Part shown: in pieces, positions 13,250-23,559 of the stretch | Position numbering within the stretch: position 1 is the first letter of the stretch | Layout of the letters: the number at the start of each line of letters is the position of its first letter | DNA from: Archivesica marissinica | Taxonomy: Eukaryota > Mollusca > Bivalvia > Venerida > Vesicomyidae | Length of the DNA stretch: 64,000 nucleotides | Direction: 5' to 3' | Assembly (NCBI GenBank): GCA_014843695.1 | Contig: CM026401.1 | Coordinates: forward strand, 25,295,376-25,359,375 | The notes under the pieces: generated by a model | Seen by the model: only the letters and a program-made list of their open reading frames with translations | Told to the model about the DNA's origin: nothing | Database searches by the model: none | Program-made: the position numbers and the translations under genes

Positions 13250-14805
13250 TGTAATATGTGTATGCGATATGTGTATGTAATATGTGTATGCGATATATGT
13301 ATGCGATATATGTATGTAATATGTGTATGCGATATGTGTATGTAATATGTGTATGCGATATATGTATGTAATCTGTTTATGTAATATGTGTATGTAATAT
13401 GTGTATGCGATATGTGTATGTAATATGTGTATGCGATATATGTATGCGATATATGTATGTAATATGTGTATGCGATATATGTATGTACTATGTGTATGTG
13501 ATATGTGTATGTAATATGTGTATGCGATATATGTATGCGATATATGTATGTAATATGTGTATGCGATATATGTATGTAATCTGTTTATGTAATATGTGTA
13601 TGCGATATATGTATGCGATATATGTATGTAATATGTGTATTCGATATATGTATGTACTATGTGTATGTGATATGTGTATGCGATATATGTATGCAATATG
13701 TGTATGTCATATGTGTATGTAATATGTGTATGCGATATATGTATGTAATATGTGTATGCGATATGTGTATGTAATATGTGTATGTAATATGTGTATGCGA
13801 TTATGTATGTAATATGTGTATGCGATATATGTATGTAATATGTGTATGCGATATGTGTATGCGATATATGTATGTAATATGTGTATGCGATATGTGTATG
13901 CGATATATGTATGTAATATGTGTATGTAATATGTGTATGCAATATGTGTATGCGATATATGTATGTAATATGTGTATGCGATATATGTATGCGATATATG
14001 TATGTAATATGTGTATGTAATATGTGTATGTAATATGTGTATGCGATATATGTATGCGATATATGTATGTAATATGTGTATGTAATATGTGTATGTAATA
14101 TGTGTATGTAATATATGTATGTAATGTGTGTATGCGATATGTGTATGTGATATGTGTATGTAATATGTGTATGTAATATGTGCATGTAATATGTGTATGT
14201 AATATATGTATGTAATATGTGTATGCGATATGTGTATGCGATATATGTATGTAATATGTTTATGCGATATATGTATGTGATATGTGTATGTAATATGTGT
14301 ATGTAATATGTGTATGTAATATGTGTATGTAATATATGTATGTAATATGTGTATGCGATATGTGTATGCGATATATGTATGTAATATGTGTATGCGATAT
14401 ATGTATGCGATATATGTATGCGATATATGTATGTAATATGTTTATGTAATATGTGTATGTAATATGTGTATGCGATATATGTATGTAATCTGTTTATGTA
14501 ATATGTGTATGTAATATGTGTATGCGATATGTGTATGTAATATGTGTATGCGATATATGTATGCGATATATGTATGTAATATGTATATGCGACATATGTA
14601 TGCGATATATGTATGTAATATGTGTATGCGATATATGTATGCGATATATGTATGTAATATGTGTATGCGATATATGTATGCGATATATGTATGCGATATA
14701 TGTATGTAATATGTGTATGCGATATATGTATGCGATATATGTATGCGATATATGTATGTAATATGTGTATGCGATATATGTATGCGATATATGTATGTAA
14801 TATGT
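13250..14805. repeat. Higher-order duplication within 13-bp satellite, copy B
   Basis: Second copy of the block at 10020-11560, with the same ordered rare variants (about 13372, 13798 and 14585). A partial third copy follows at roughly 15400-16400, with its GCGATTATG marker near 15921. Confidence 0.8.
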
Positions 14806-17800
14806 GTATGCGATATATGTATGTAATATGTGTATGCGATATATGTATGCGATATATGTATGTAATATGTGTATGCGATATATGTATGTAATATGTGTAT
14901 GCGATATATGTATGTAATATGTGTATGCGATATATGTATGCGATATATGTATGTAATATGTGTATGCGATATATGTATGTAATATGTGTATGCGATATAT
15001 GTATGTAATATGTGTATGCGATATATGTATGCGATATATGTATGTAATATGTGTATGCGATATATGTATGTAATATGTGTATGCGATATATGTATGTAAT
15101 ATGTGTAGATATTGTTGCGATATATGTATGTAATATGTGTATGCGATATATGTATGCGATATATGTATGTAATATGTGTATGCTATATGTATGCATATTG
15201 TATGTAATATGTGTATGCGATATATGTATGCGATATATGTATGTAATATGTGTATGCGATATGTGTATGCGATATATGTATGTAATATGTGTATGCGATA
15301 TATGTATGCGATATATGTATGTAATATGTGTATGCGATATATGTATGTAATATGTGTATGCGATATATGTATGCGATATATGTATGTAATATGTGTATGC
15401 GATATATGTATGTAATCTGTTTATGTAATATGTGTATGTAATATGTGTATGCGATATGTGTATGTAATATGTGTATGCGATATATGTATGCGATATATGT
15501 ATGTAATATGTGTATTCGATATATGTATGTACTATGTGTATGTGATATGTGTATGTAATATGTGTATGCGATATATGTATGCGATATATGTATGTAATAT
15601 GTGTATGTGATATGTGTATGCGATATGTGTATGTAATATGTGTATGCGATATATGTATGCGATATGTGTATGTAATATGTGTATGCGATATATGTATGTA
15701 ATCTGTTTATGTAATATGTGTATGCGATATATGTATGCGATATATGTATGTAATATGTGTATGCGATATATGTATGTACTATGTGTATGTGATATGTGTA
15801 TGCGATATATGTATGCAATATGTGTATGTCATATGTGTATGTAATATGTGTATGCGATATATGTATGTAATATGTGTATGCGATATGTGTATGTAATATG
15901 TGTATGTAATATGTGTATGCGATTATGTATGTAATATGTGTATGCGATATATGTATGTAATATGTGTATGCGATATGTGTATGCGATATATGTATGTAAT
16001 ATGTGTATGCGATATGTGTATGCGATATATGTATGTAATATGTGTATGTAATATGTGTATGCAATATGTGTATGCGATATATGTATGTAATATGTGTATG
16101 CGATATATGTATGCGATATATGTATGTAATATGTGTATGTAATATGTGTATGTAATATGTGTATGCGATATATGTATGCGATATATGTATGTAATATGTG
16201 TATGTAATATGTGTATGTAATATGTGTATGTGATATATGTATGTAATATGTGTATGCGATATGTGTATGTGATATGTGTATGTAATATGTGTATGTAATA
16301 TGTGCATGTAATATGTGTATGTAATATATGTATGTAATATGTGTATGCGATATGTGTATGCGATATATGTATGTAATATGTGTATGCGATATATGTATGC
16401 GATATATGTATGCGATATATGTATGTAATATGTGTATGTAATATATGTATGTAATATATGTATGCGATATGTGTATGTGATATATGTATGTAATATGTGT
16501 ATGCGATATGTGTATGTAATATGTGTATGCGATATATGTATGTAATATGTGTATGCGATATATGTATGCGATATGTGTATGTAATATATGTATGTAATAT
16601 ATGTATGCGATATGTGTATGCGATATATGTATGTAATATGTGTATGCGATATGTGTATGCGATATATGTATGTAATATGTGTATGTAATATGTGTATGCG
16701 ATATATGTATGTAATATGTGTATGTAATATGTGTATGCGATATATGTATGCGATATGTGTATGCAATATGTGTATGCGATATATGTATGTAATATGTGTA
16801 TGTAATATGTGTATGCGATATATGTATGCGATATATGTATGTAATATGTGTATGCGATATGTGTATGCGATATATGTATGTAATATGTGTATGTGATATG
16901 TGTATGCGATATGTGTATGCGATATATGTATGTAATATGTGTATGTAATATGTGTATGCGATATATGTATGCGATATATGTATGTAATATGTGTATGCGA
17001 TATATGTATGTAATATGTGTATGCGATATATGTATGTAATATGTGTATGCGATATGTGTATGCGATATATGTATGTAATATGTGTATGTAATATGTGTAT
17101 GCGATATATGTATGTAATATGTGTATGCGATATATGTATGCGATATATGTATGTAATATGTGTATGCGATATGTGTATGCAATATGTGTATGCGATATAT
17201 GTATGTAATATGTGTATGCGATATGTGTATGCGATATATGTATGTAATATGTGTATGCGATATATGTATGCGATATGTGTATGTAATATGTGTATGTAAT
17301 ATGTGTATGCGATATGTGTATGCGATATATGTATGTAATATGTGTATGCGATATGTGTATGCGATATATGTATGTAATATATGTATGTAATATATGTATG
17401 TAATATGTGTATGCGATATATGTATGTAATATGTGTATGCGATATATGTATGCGATATATGTATGTAATATGTGTATGCGATATATGTATGTATATATGT
17501 GATATTGTATGCGATATATGTATGCGATATATGTATGTAATATGTATGTGATATGTGTATGCGATATATGTATGTAATATGTGTATGCGATATATGTATG
17601 CGATATATGTATGTAATATGTGTATGCGATATATGTATGTATATGTGTATGTAATATGTGTATGCGATATATGTATGCGATATATGTATGTAATATGTGT
17701 ATGCGATATATGTATGTAATATGTGTATGCGATATATGTATGCGATATATGTATGTAATATGTGTATGTATATGTATGTAATATGTATGCGATATATGTA

Positions 17801-18387
17801 TGTAATATGTGTATGCGATATGTATGTGATATGTGTATGTAATATGTGTATGCGATATATGTATGTAATATGTGTATGCGATATGTGTATGCGATATATG
17901 TATGTAATATGTGTATGCGATATATGTATGTAATATGTGTATGTGATATGTGTATGCGATATATGTTTGTATGTAATATGTGTATGTAATATGTGTATGT
18001 AATATGTGTATGCGATATATGTATGTAATATGTGTATGCGATTATGTATGTAATATGTGTATGCGATATGTGTATGTAATATGTGTATGCGATATATGTA
18101 TGCGATATATGTATGTAATATGTGTATGTAATATATGTATGTAATATGTGTATGCGATATATGTATGTAATATGTGTATGCGATATATGTATGCGATATG
18201 TGTATGTAATATGTGTATGCGATATGTGTATGCGATATATGTATGTAATATGTGTATGCGATATGTGTATGCGATATATGTATGCGATATATGTATGTAA
18301 TATGTGTATGCGATATATGTATGTAATATGTGTATGTAATATGTGTATGTAATATGTGTATGCGATATGTGTATGCGATATATGTAT

Positions 18388-19387
18388 NNNNNNNNNNNNN
18401 NNNNNNNNNNNNNNNNNNNNNNNNNNNNNNNNNNNNNNNNNNNNNNNNNNNNNNNNNNNNNNNNNNNNNNNNNNNNNNNNNNNNNNNNNNNNNNNNNNNN
18501 NNNNNNNNNNNNNNNNNNNNNNNNNNNNNNNNNNNNNNNNNNNNNNNNNNNNNNNNNNNNNNNNNNNNNNNNNNNNNNNNNNNNNNNNNNNNNNNNNNNN
18601 NNNNNNNNNNNNNNNNNNNNNNNNNNNNNNNNNNNNNNNNNNNNNNNNNNNNNNNNNNNNNNNNNNNNNNNNNNNNNNNNNNNNNNNNNNNNNNNNNNNN
18701 NNNNNNNNNNNNNNNNNNNNNNNNNNNNNNNNNNNNNNNNNNNNNNNNNNNNNNNNNNNNNNNNNNNNNNNNNNNNNNNNNNNNNNNNNNNNNNNNNNNN
18801 NNNNNNNNNNNNNNNNNNNNNNNNNNNNNNNNNNNNNNNNNNNNNNNNNNNNNNNNNNNNNNNNNNNNNNNNNNNNNNNNNNNNNNNNNNNNNNNNNNNN
18901 NNNNNNNNNNNNNNNNNNNNNNNNNNNNNNNNNNNNNNNNNNNNNNNNNNNNNNNNNNNNNNNNNNNNNNNNNNNNNNNNNNNNNNNNNNNNNNNNNNNN
19001 NNNNNNNNNNNNNNNNNNNNNNNNNNNNNNNNNNNNNNNNNNNNNNNNNNNNNNNNNNNNNNNNNNNNNNNNNNNNNNNNNNNNNNNNNNNNNNNNNNNN
19101 NNNNNNNNNNNNNNNNNNNNNNNNNNNNNNNNNNNNNNNNNNNNNNNNNNNNNNNNNNNNNNNNNNNNNNNNNNNNNNNNNNNNNNNNNNNNNNNNNNNN
19201 NNNNNNNNNNNNNNNNNNNNNNNNNNNNNNNNNNNNNNNNNNNNNNNNNNNNNNNNNNNNNNNNNNNNNNNNNNNNNNNNNNNNNNNNNNNNNNNNNNNN
19301 NNNNNNNNNNNNNNNNNNNNNNNNNNNNNNNNNNNNNNNNNNNNNNNNNNNNNNNNNNNNNNNNNNNNNNNNNNNNNNNNNNNNNNN
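18388..19387. other. Assembly gap of 1000 N
   Basis: Exactly 1000 unknown bases, which suggests a placeholder rather than a measured distance. It separates the 13-bp satellite from the virus-type gene cluster, so the left end of that cluster is not seen. Confidence 0.99.
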
Positions 19388-19528
19388 TTTTAACCAATAG
19401 TTGTATAGAATGAATATAATTGGCTTAATTTATGTTGGCATCATTATAAGTGTGTTATTTTGTATGTATTTCTGCACGTAGATGTTAATACTGTTTTTAT
19501 ATGTATTTCTGCACGTAATTGTTAATAC

Positions 19529-19559
<31 letters not shown>

Positions 19560-19616
19560 GGAATATTATGAAATAAAATATCATAATCTATATTTTGTTT
19601 GTTATTGAACGTTATA
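19388..19616. other. Leader region before the ATPase gene
   Basis: It contains two tandem copies of a 37-bp unit (19463-19499 and 19500-19536) that share ATGTATTTCTGCACGTA, then an AT dinucleotide run to about 19559. No TATA/initiator pair can be singled out because the region is so AT-rich. It may hold the promoter of the gene cluster. Confidence 0.6.
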
Positions 19617-20276
19617 ATGGAATATAACGACAAAAAAGTTATATTTCGACATCCAAGCAATATATATGTTGCGGGTCCTAGCGGTAGCGGTAAAACGTTT
19701 ACAGTTGGTAAAATAGTCAAATATAGAAAAGAAATATTTGACAAACCTATAGACCACGTATATTGGTGTTATAAAGAATGGCAATATCAATACGATATTG
19801 TTAAACAAGACGATATAGACGATCAACAGATAACATTTATTGACGGAATACCCGAAGATGATGATACATATTTCCCAATGTCACCCGATAAACCATATAT
19901 GATAATATTTGATGATATGATGGGTACAGAATATGAGAATAAAATTGTATCATGGTTTACGCGTAAAGGTCATCATAGAGGAGCTACGTGTATATATATA
20001 TCTCAAAATTTATATCAACAAAGTAAACATTCTAGAAATATAAATTTAAATTCGAAATATATGTTATTATTTAAAAATAGTAGAGATAAAGGTCAAATAA
20101 AAGTATTAGAAACACAATCCCAAATAAAACATTTAGTAGAAGCCTATAATAATGCTACCAATACATCATACGGTTATTTATTAGTAGACTTTCATCCGAT
20201 GACTAATGAAAAATATAGATTAAAAACTGATATATTTCCTCATAAAGATTGTATAGGACCTACAATATATATATAA
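19617..20276 (+). CDS. A32/FtsK-HerA-type genome packaging ATPase
   Basis: A 219-residue protein from the ATG at 19617; an upstream TTG at 19599 is in frame but unlikely to be used. Walker A is GPSGSGKT at residues 20-27, and Walker B is the hydrophobic YMIIF followed by DD at about 94-100. An ISQN motif about 30 residues later fits the sensor region of A32-like ATPases. The length is typical of Polinton, virophage and adintovirus packaging enzymes. By family knowledge it powers translocation of the genome into preformed capsids. It is the first gene seen after the gap, and the next ORF starts one base after its stop. The frame is intact and the identification is firm at family level. Confidence 0.93.
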   Translation: MEYNDKKVIFRHPSNIYVAGPSGSGKTFTVGKIVKYRKEIFDKPIDHVYWCYKEWQYQYDIVKQDDIDDQQITFIDGIPEDDDTYFPMSPDKPYMIIFDDMMGTEYENKIVSWFTRKGHHRGATCIYISQNLYQQSKHSRNINLNSKYMLLFKNSRDKGQIKVLETQSQIKHLVEAYNNATNTSYGYLLVDFHPMTNEKYRLKTDIFPHKDCIGPTIYI

Positions 20277-20277
20277 A

Positions 20278-20661
20278 ATGAATATATATAATTTAATAAA
20301 GCTTTTATTGAAGGAACAAAATCCGGATAAACGCGAACAATTATTAACAACTAGTAATAATCGTTTAACGAAATGGTTTATAGCTATAGCTAAAAGTATA
20401 TTAGATGATGAAATATCAATGCCTAAACAAACGCTAAAATTTATGAAAAAACATGAAAATACTATAAAAGCTATAGGAGATCAAAATACTTCTATGGCTG
20501 ATAGAAAAAAATTAATACTTACTAAAGGAGGTAGCGGATTTTTAGGAGGCGTAATGTTACGTACATTTATTAATTGGAAAATTAATAAAAAAGTATCCGT
20601 TAGTAAACCTAAAAAGCTTAAAAAGTATCCGTTAGTAAACCTAAAAAGCCTAAAAAAGTAA
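20278..20661 (+). CDS. Small basic virion-type protein, N-terminal part of a frameshifted gene
   Basis: 127 residues, lysine-rich. The core (residues about 5-95: conserved KR..LL, N..L.K, a central helix-like stretch, then LTKGGSGFLGG) matches the pattern of the small protein at 21415, and the two look like diverged paralogues of a family common in metazoan Polinton-like elements. The end is abnormal. A motif VSVSKPKK is followed by a second DNA copy of the same motif that is read out of phase. That copy has five A where the flanking copies have six (20620-20624), so the frame is lost and translation stops at 20661. The original protein probably continued into the serine-rich ORF at 20679. 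Function unknown; a DNA-binding or core role is inferred from charge and position. Confidence 0.7.
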   Translation: MNIYNLIKLLLKEQNPDKREQLLTTSNNRLTKWFIAIAKSILDDEISMPKQTLKFMKKHENTIKAIGDQNTSMADRKKLILTKGGSGFLGGVMLRTFINWKINKKVSVSKPKKLKKYPLVNLKSLKK

Positions 20662-20678
20662 CCGTTAAAAAACCTAAA

Positions 20679-21095
20679 ATGAAAAAATCTAATAATTCGA
20701 TAATAGCTGATGTTGTGTCATCATCATCATCATCATCACCGATTAAATCTATGATATTACAAACTATGACACCTATAGCATCACCATCATCATCATCATC
20801 ATCATTATTAAGTATTAATATGCCTCAAGGATTTAGCCCCGATAATTACGATATTACTTCATGGTCACCGTTAAAGGAAACTAATAAAGTTGTTAAATTA
20901 CCTTCTATGAATACTTTTTTACAACGTATAACACCTACAAAAACGTACGTATCACCGACGTTAACTAATTTGAATAATATATACGATGATGATACAATAA
21001 CATCAACGATTAATAAGTTAACGGTACCCACAACGTTGTCAACACCACCGTTACTAGTTAATTTAAATGATAGCGATTTATCGCAATACTTATAA
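20679..21095 (+). CDS. Serine/threonine-rich tail, probable C-terminal part of the frameshifted gene
   Basis: 138 residues starting with lysines, then two poly-serine tracts coded by TCA repeats, then a T/P/S-rich tail with no recognised domain. The DNA directly upstream, read in this frame, continues the basic lysine/proline motif of the 20278 ORF back to the A-run at 20620-20624, where one missing A would account for the break. I therefore read the two ORFs as one gene. An independent start at ATG 20679 is possible. Low-complexity tails of this type suggest a disordered region; function unknown. Confidence 0.55.
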   Translation: MKKSNNSIIADVVSSSSSSSPIKSMILQTMTPIASPSSSSSSLLSINMPQGFSPDNYDITSWSPLKETNKVVKLPSMNTFLQRITPTKTYVSPTLTNLNNIYDDDTITSTINKLTVPTTLSTPPLLVNLNDSDLSQYL

Positions 21096-21185
21096 ATTAA
21101 CCATTTTTTAAAAAATACCCTGAATTATTTAGCTAATAAATACGATATGTAATTAATAATATACTTCATTTAACGTATTGATATC
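21096..21185. other. Intergenic spacer with palindromes
   Basis: About 90 bp with a perfect ATTTTTTAAAAAAT palindrome near 21105-21118 and an imperfect TTATTTAGCTAATAA dyad near 21125-21140. These could form the 3' end of the upstream transcript. The following gene begins in a TATCATG context. Confidence 0.4.
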
Positions 21186-21389
21186 ATGGCAGGTAAACGT
21201 AGTAAATGTAGTAGAAGACGTTCTCGTAAACAACACGGCGGTAATATTAAACGCCGTAGTCATCGTCGTCGTCGTAGAAATCAACGAGGCGGTTTAATAC
21301 CATTGCCATTGATGACTTTAGGCGCTGGTCTATTAGCTCCTATTATAGCCGATGGTGTTAACGATATAGTAAAACGTTTCGGTATATAA
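21186..21389 (+). CDS. Arginine-rich core protein, adenovirus pX/mu-like
   Basis: 67 residues. The N-terminal half is strongly basic (clusters of Arg/Lys at residues 4-15 and 22-34), and the C-terminal half is hydrophobic (about 37-56, rich in L, G, A, P). Two sites fit the extended adenain consensus [MILNQ]-x-G-G: QHGG before N20 and QRGG before L37. Cleavage there would release a protamine-like basic peptide, as adenovirus protease does with pX. An adenain-type protease lies at 27597. The start sits in TATCATG, shared with the next gene. By analogy it would condense DNA in the capsid; the hydrophobic tail could instead contact membrane or capsid. Confidence 0.7.
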   Translation: MAGKRSKCSRRRSRKQHGGNIKRRSHRRRRRNQRGGLIPLPLMTLGAGLLAPIIADGVNDIVKRFGI

Positions 21390-21414
21390 TATCATTATTA
21401 TATTATTAGTTATC

Positions 21415-21732
21415 ATGAAAGTACCGTTAATAAAACGTTACGGTAAAATGTTATTAGGTTTACGTAATAAACCCGATACATTTAAACGTAATATTATTAA
21501 AAGTTGTAATAAATGCCTAATAGATTGTATATGCGAATGTTGTCATAATGTATTAAAGGGTAATGTTAATATGAATAAGAGTCATAAGTCATCATTAAAT
21601 CATTGGAGTAGGGATATACGTTTATTAGCCAATAAAAAAATAAGCACAAAACGTAAACGTAAAATATTAAACCCTAAATTAATAAATATATTAATTGATA
21701 GTATAAAAAATAAAGTAAAACATACAATATGA
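21415..21732 (+). CDS. Small basic conserved protein, paralogue of the 20278 product
   Basis: 105 residues, rich in K and R. It has the pattern common to a small protein of metazoan Polinton-like elements: a basic N-terminus, CNKCLIDCICECCHNVLKGN (residues about 36-55), a spaced helix ending SLNHWSRDIRLLANKK (about 65-80), and a basic terminus. Four of its cysteines lie within 16 residues, but no zinc-binding pattern is clear. The order of conserved features parallels the N-terminal part of the 20278 product. The start codon is in TATCATG, and the stop TGA overlaps the next start (ATGA). Function unknown; a virion core or DNA-associated role is an inference. Confidence 0.65.
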   Translation: MKVPLIKRYGKMLLGLRNKPDTFKRNIIKSCNKCLIDCICECCHNVLKGNVNMNKSHKSSLNHWSRDIRLLANKKISTKRKRKILNPKLINILIDSIKNKVKHTI

Positions 21733-22514
21733 TGAAAAAAATGGTCGTAGTTCCCGCGTCCGATGTAGATGAATTAAGACGATTACGTTTATATCAAAAT
21801 GCTAAATTACCACCTAAACCAGAAATAGTACAAACTATAAATATACAAAAAAATATCGATGATTTAATGAATGATCCTAATATAAATAATACCGATAAAA
21901 TGTATCGTTATGCAGAATATATGTTAAAATATAATAATTTTAAAGATCAAGTTATTACCGATGCAACAACTACAGTTACACCACCTACAGATATACCCGC
22001 CAAACCACCTACGTATGTACCCGATATAATAAAACCTATACCTACGGATAATGTACTTACAAATATACCTAAAAGTATGCGTATACCTGTAGGTAATTTA
22101 TTAGAACAAATAAAAAATAATACAAATATTACATGGGATAATATAGGTGTTGTAAGTATTAATGGTAAAATTATAGATAATAGTAATATAACGGATATTA
22201 TGAACGATGCGGCTAGAGAAAGAAAAACTAAAACAAATGCTATAGGATGGTTAGATGTTGCCGAAGAATTAATAAATAAAAATCAAAAAATAAATGTTGG
22301 TAATAAACGCTGGAGTAGTTACGTAAATAAGAATAAAAGAGGTAGTGATAAAATAAATACACCATCTAAGAATAAACAGTCATCGAAAAAACATAAAAAA
22401 ACTAAAAGCGATTATATCGATGATAATGATGATGATTACTACGAATATAACGATATTATAACACCTATAAAAAAATCTAAAAGAGATAAACAACGATGGT
22501 CAAATTGGAAATAA
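21729..22514 (+). CDS. Conserved Polinton-type protein of unknown function
   Basis: 261 residues. A helical N-terminus is followed by a P/T-rich linker (about 78-105). Then comes a conserved block (about 120-195) with the features ITWDNIGVVSINGK, NITDIMNDAARERK and AIGWLDVAEELI. I recognise this layout from proteins beside integrases in metazoan Polinton-like elements, where its role is not established. The C-terminus is basic, then acidic (DDNDDDYYEYND), then basic, which suggests nucleic-acid contact. The start overlaps the previous stop by four bases (ATG at 21732 is an alternative), and the end overlaps the integrase start by 19 bases. The frame is intact. Confidence 0.7.
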   Translation: MMKKMVVVPASDVDELRRLRLYQNAKLPPKPEIVQTINIQKNIDDLMNDPNINNTDKMYRYAEYMLKYNNFKDQVITDATTTVTPPTDIPAKPPTYVPDIIKPIPTDNVLTNIPKSMRIPVGNLLEQIKNNTNITWDNIGVVSINGKIIDNSNITDIMNDAARERKTKTNAIGWLDVAEELINKNQKINVGNKRWSSYVNKNKRGSDKINTPSKNKQSSKKHKKTKSDYIDDNDDDYYEYNDIITPIKKSKRDKQRWSNWK

Positions 22515-23497
22515 TACATAAAATATTAAAAAATATTTATTACGATATTAAAAATCCTGCATCCTTTTCAGGTATAGGTAAATTATATAAAGCTGGAAAA
22601 ATATTATTTAAAAAATTAACTTTAAAAGATGTTAAAACGTGGTTATCTGAACAAAAAACCTATACATTACATAAGCCTATTGTAAGAAATTTTAAACGTA
22701 GAAAAACTATAGTCGCCGGTATAGATATACAATGGCAAGCTGATTTAGCTGATATGCAAAAATTTAGTAAATATAATAATGGTTATCGTTATTTATTATG
22801 CGTTATTGATGTATTCTCTAAAATGGCTTGGGTAAAGCCTATAAAAAATAAATTATCTACAACATTAATTAAAACGTTTAATAATATATTAAATGAATCT
22901 CATAGAATACCTAAAAGTTTACAAACGGATAAAGGTAGCGAATTTATTAATAAACCATTTCAAAAGTTTTTAAAAAATAAACATATTCATTTTTTTACAA
23001 CAGAAAACCCTGAAACTAAAGCTAGTGTTATTGAACGTTTTCTACGAACCCTTAAAGGTAAAATGTGGAAATATTTTACGTATAATAATACTAAAAAATA
23101 TATAGATGTATTACAATATCTTATAAATAATTATAATCGATCAAAGCATAGTTCTACGGGTTATAAACCTACAGATGCTAATATCGGTAATGAACATATA
23201 ATATCGAATAATATTAATAATAATGAAATATCTAAAGATAATAAAACTATTAAAATAGGCGATCATGTTAGAATTAATAAAACTAAAAAACATTTTACTA
23301 AAGGTTATTTACCAAATTGGACATTAGAATTATTTATTGTATATAAAGTTATTAATGGTTCTCCGATAACATTTAAGGTTCATGATTTGAACGGTGAGGA
23401 AATAAAAGGTTCATTTTATAGAAATGAATTACAATTAATTAAAAATAAAGGCGATTATGATATAGAAAAAATATTAAAACGTAGAGTTATTATTTAA
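22496..23497 (+). CDS. Polinton-type DDE integrase with interrupted C-terminal chromodomain
   Basis: 333 residues to the first stop. The rve core has D83 (QWQADL), D145 (LQTDKG) and E180 (KASVIERF), with 34 residues between the last two, close to the DD35E pattern. An N-terminal helical region (about 14-70) precedes it, and an SH3-like domain (about 250-315, KIGDHVRI to NELQLI) follows. Residues from YDIEKIL begin a chromodomain, but TAA at 23495-23497 stops it. The same phase continues after the stop with VKWKSY and a final aromatic motif to TAG at 23597-23599, so the missing half is still encoded. The layout matches integrases of the C. elegans F54H12.3 type. It would join element ends to host DNA, with the chromodomain steering it to methylated histone tails. 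The core looks intact. Confidence 0.93.
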   Translation: MVKLEIIHKILKNIYYDIKNPASFSGIGKLYKAGKILFKKLTLKDVKTWLSEQKTYTLHKPIVRNFKRRKTIVAGIDIQWQADLADMQKFSKYNNGYRYLLCVIDVFSKMAWVKPIKNKLSTTLIKTFNNILNESHRIPKSLQTDKGSEFINKPFQKFLKNKHIHFFTTENPETKASVIERFLRTLKGKMWKYFTYNNTKKYIDVLQYLINNYNRSKHSSTGYKPTDANIGNEHIISNNINNNEISKDNKTIKIGDHVRINKTKKHFTKGYLPNWTLELFIVYKVINGSPITFKVHDLNGEEIKGSFYRNELQLIKNKGDYDIEKILKRRVII

Positions 23498-23559
23498 AAA
23501 GGTCGTAAAATTAAAGAAATATTTGTAAAGTGGAAAAGTTACGATAAGTCGTTTAACTC

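Larger units (their letters stand above)
8461..18387. repeat. 13-bp satellite array, about 9.9 kb
   Basis: Roughly 760 tandem 13-mers, chiefly TATGCGATATATG and TATGTAATATGTG with intermediates. The array starts in a degenerate edge (8421-8530) and runs into an N gap. Thirteen is not a multiple of three and the unit lacks stops in most phases, so every frame cycles with a 13-residue period. The long open frames on both strands (up to 1332 codons on minus) follow from this arithmetic and are not genes. The strand is largely alternating pyrimidine-purine. Confidence 0.97.

Noticed and set aside
11198..15196. 1332-codon minus-strand open frame in the 13-bp satellite
   Set aside because: A stop-free 13-mer gives long frames in any phase. 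All three phases and both strands show the same 13-residue cycle, with no unique sequence.
20615..20630. Programmed ribosomal frameshift at the A-run
   Set aside because: A -1 slip would be needed, but the in-frame context CTT AAA AAG lacks the homopolymeric first triplet of a slippery heptamer, and flanking repeat copies have the extra A. An indel is simpler.
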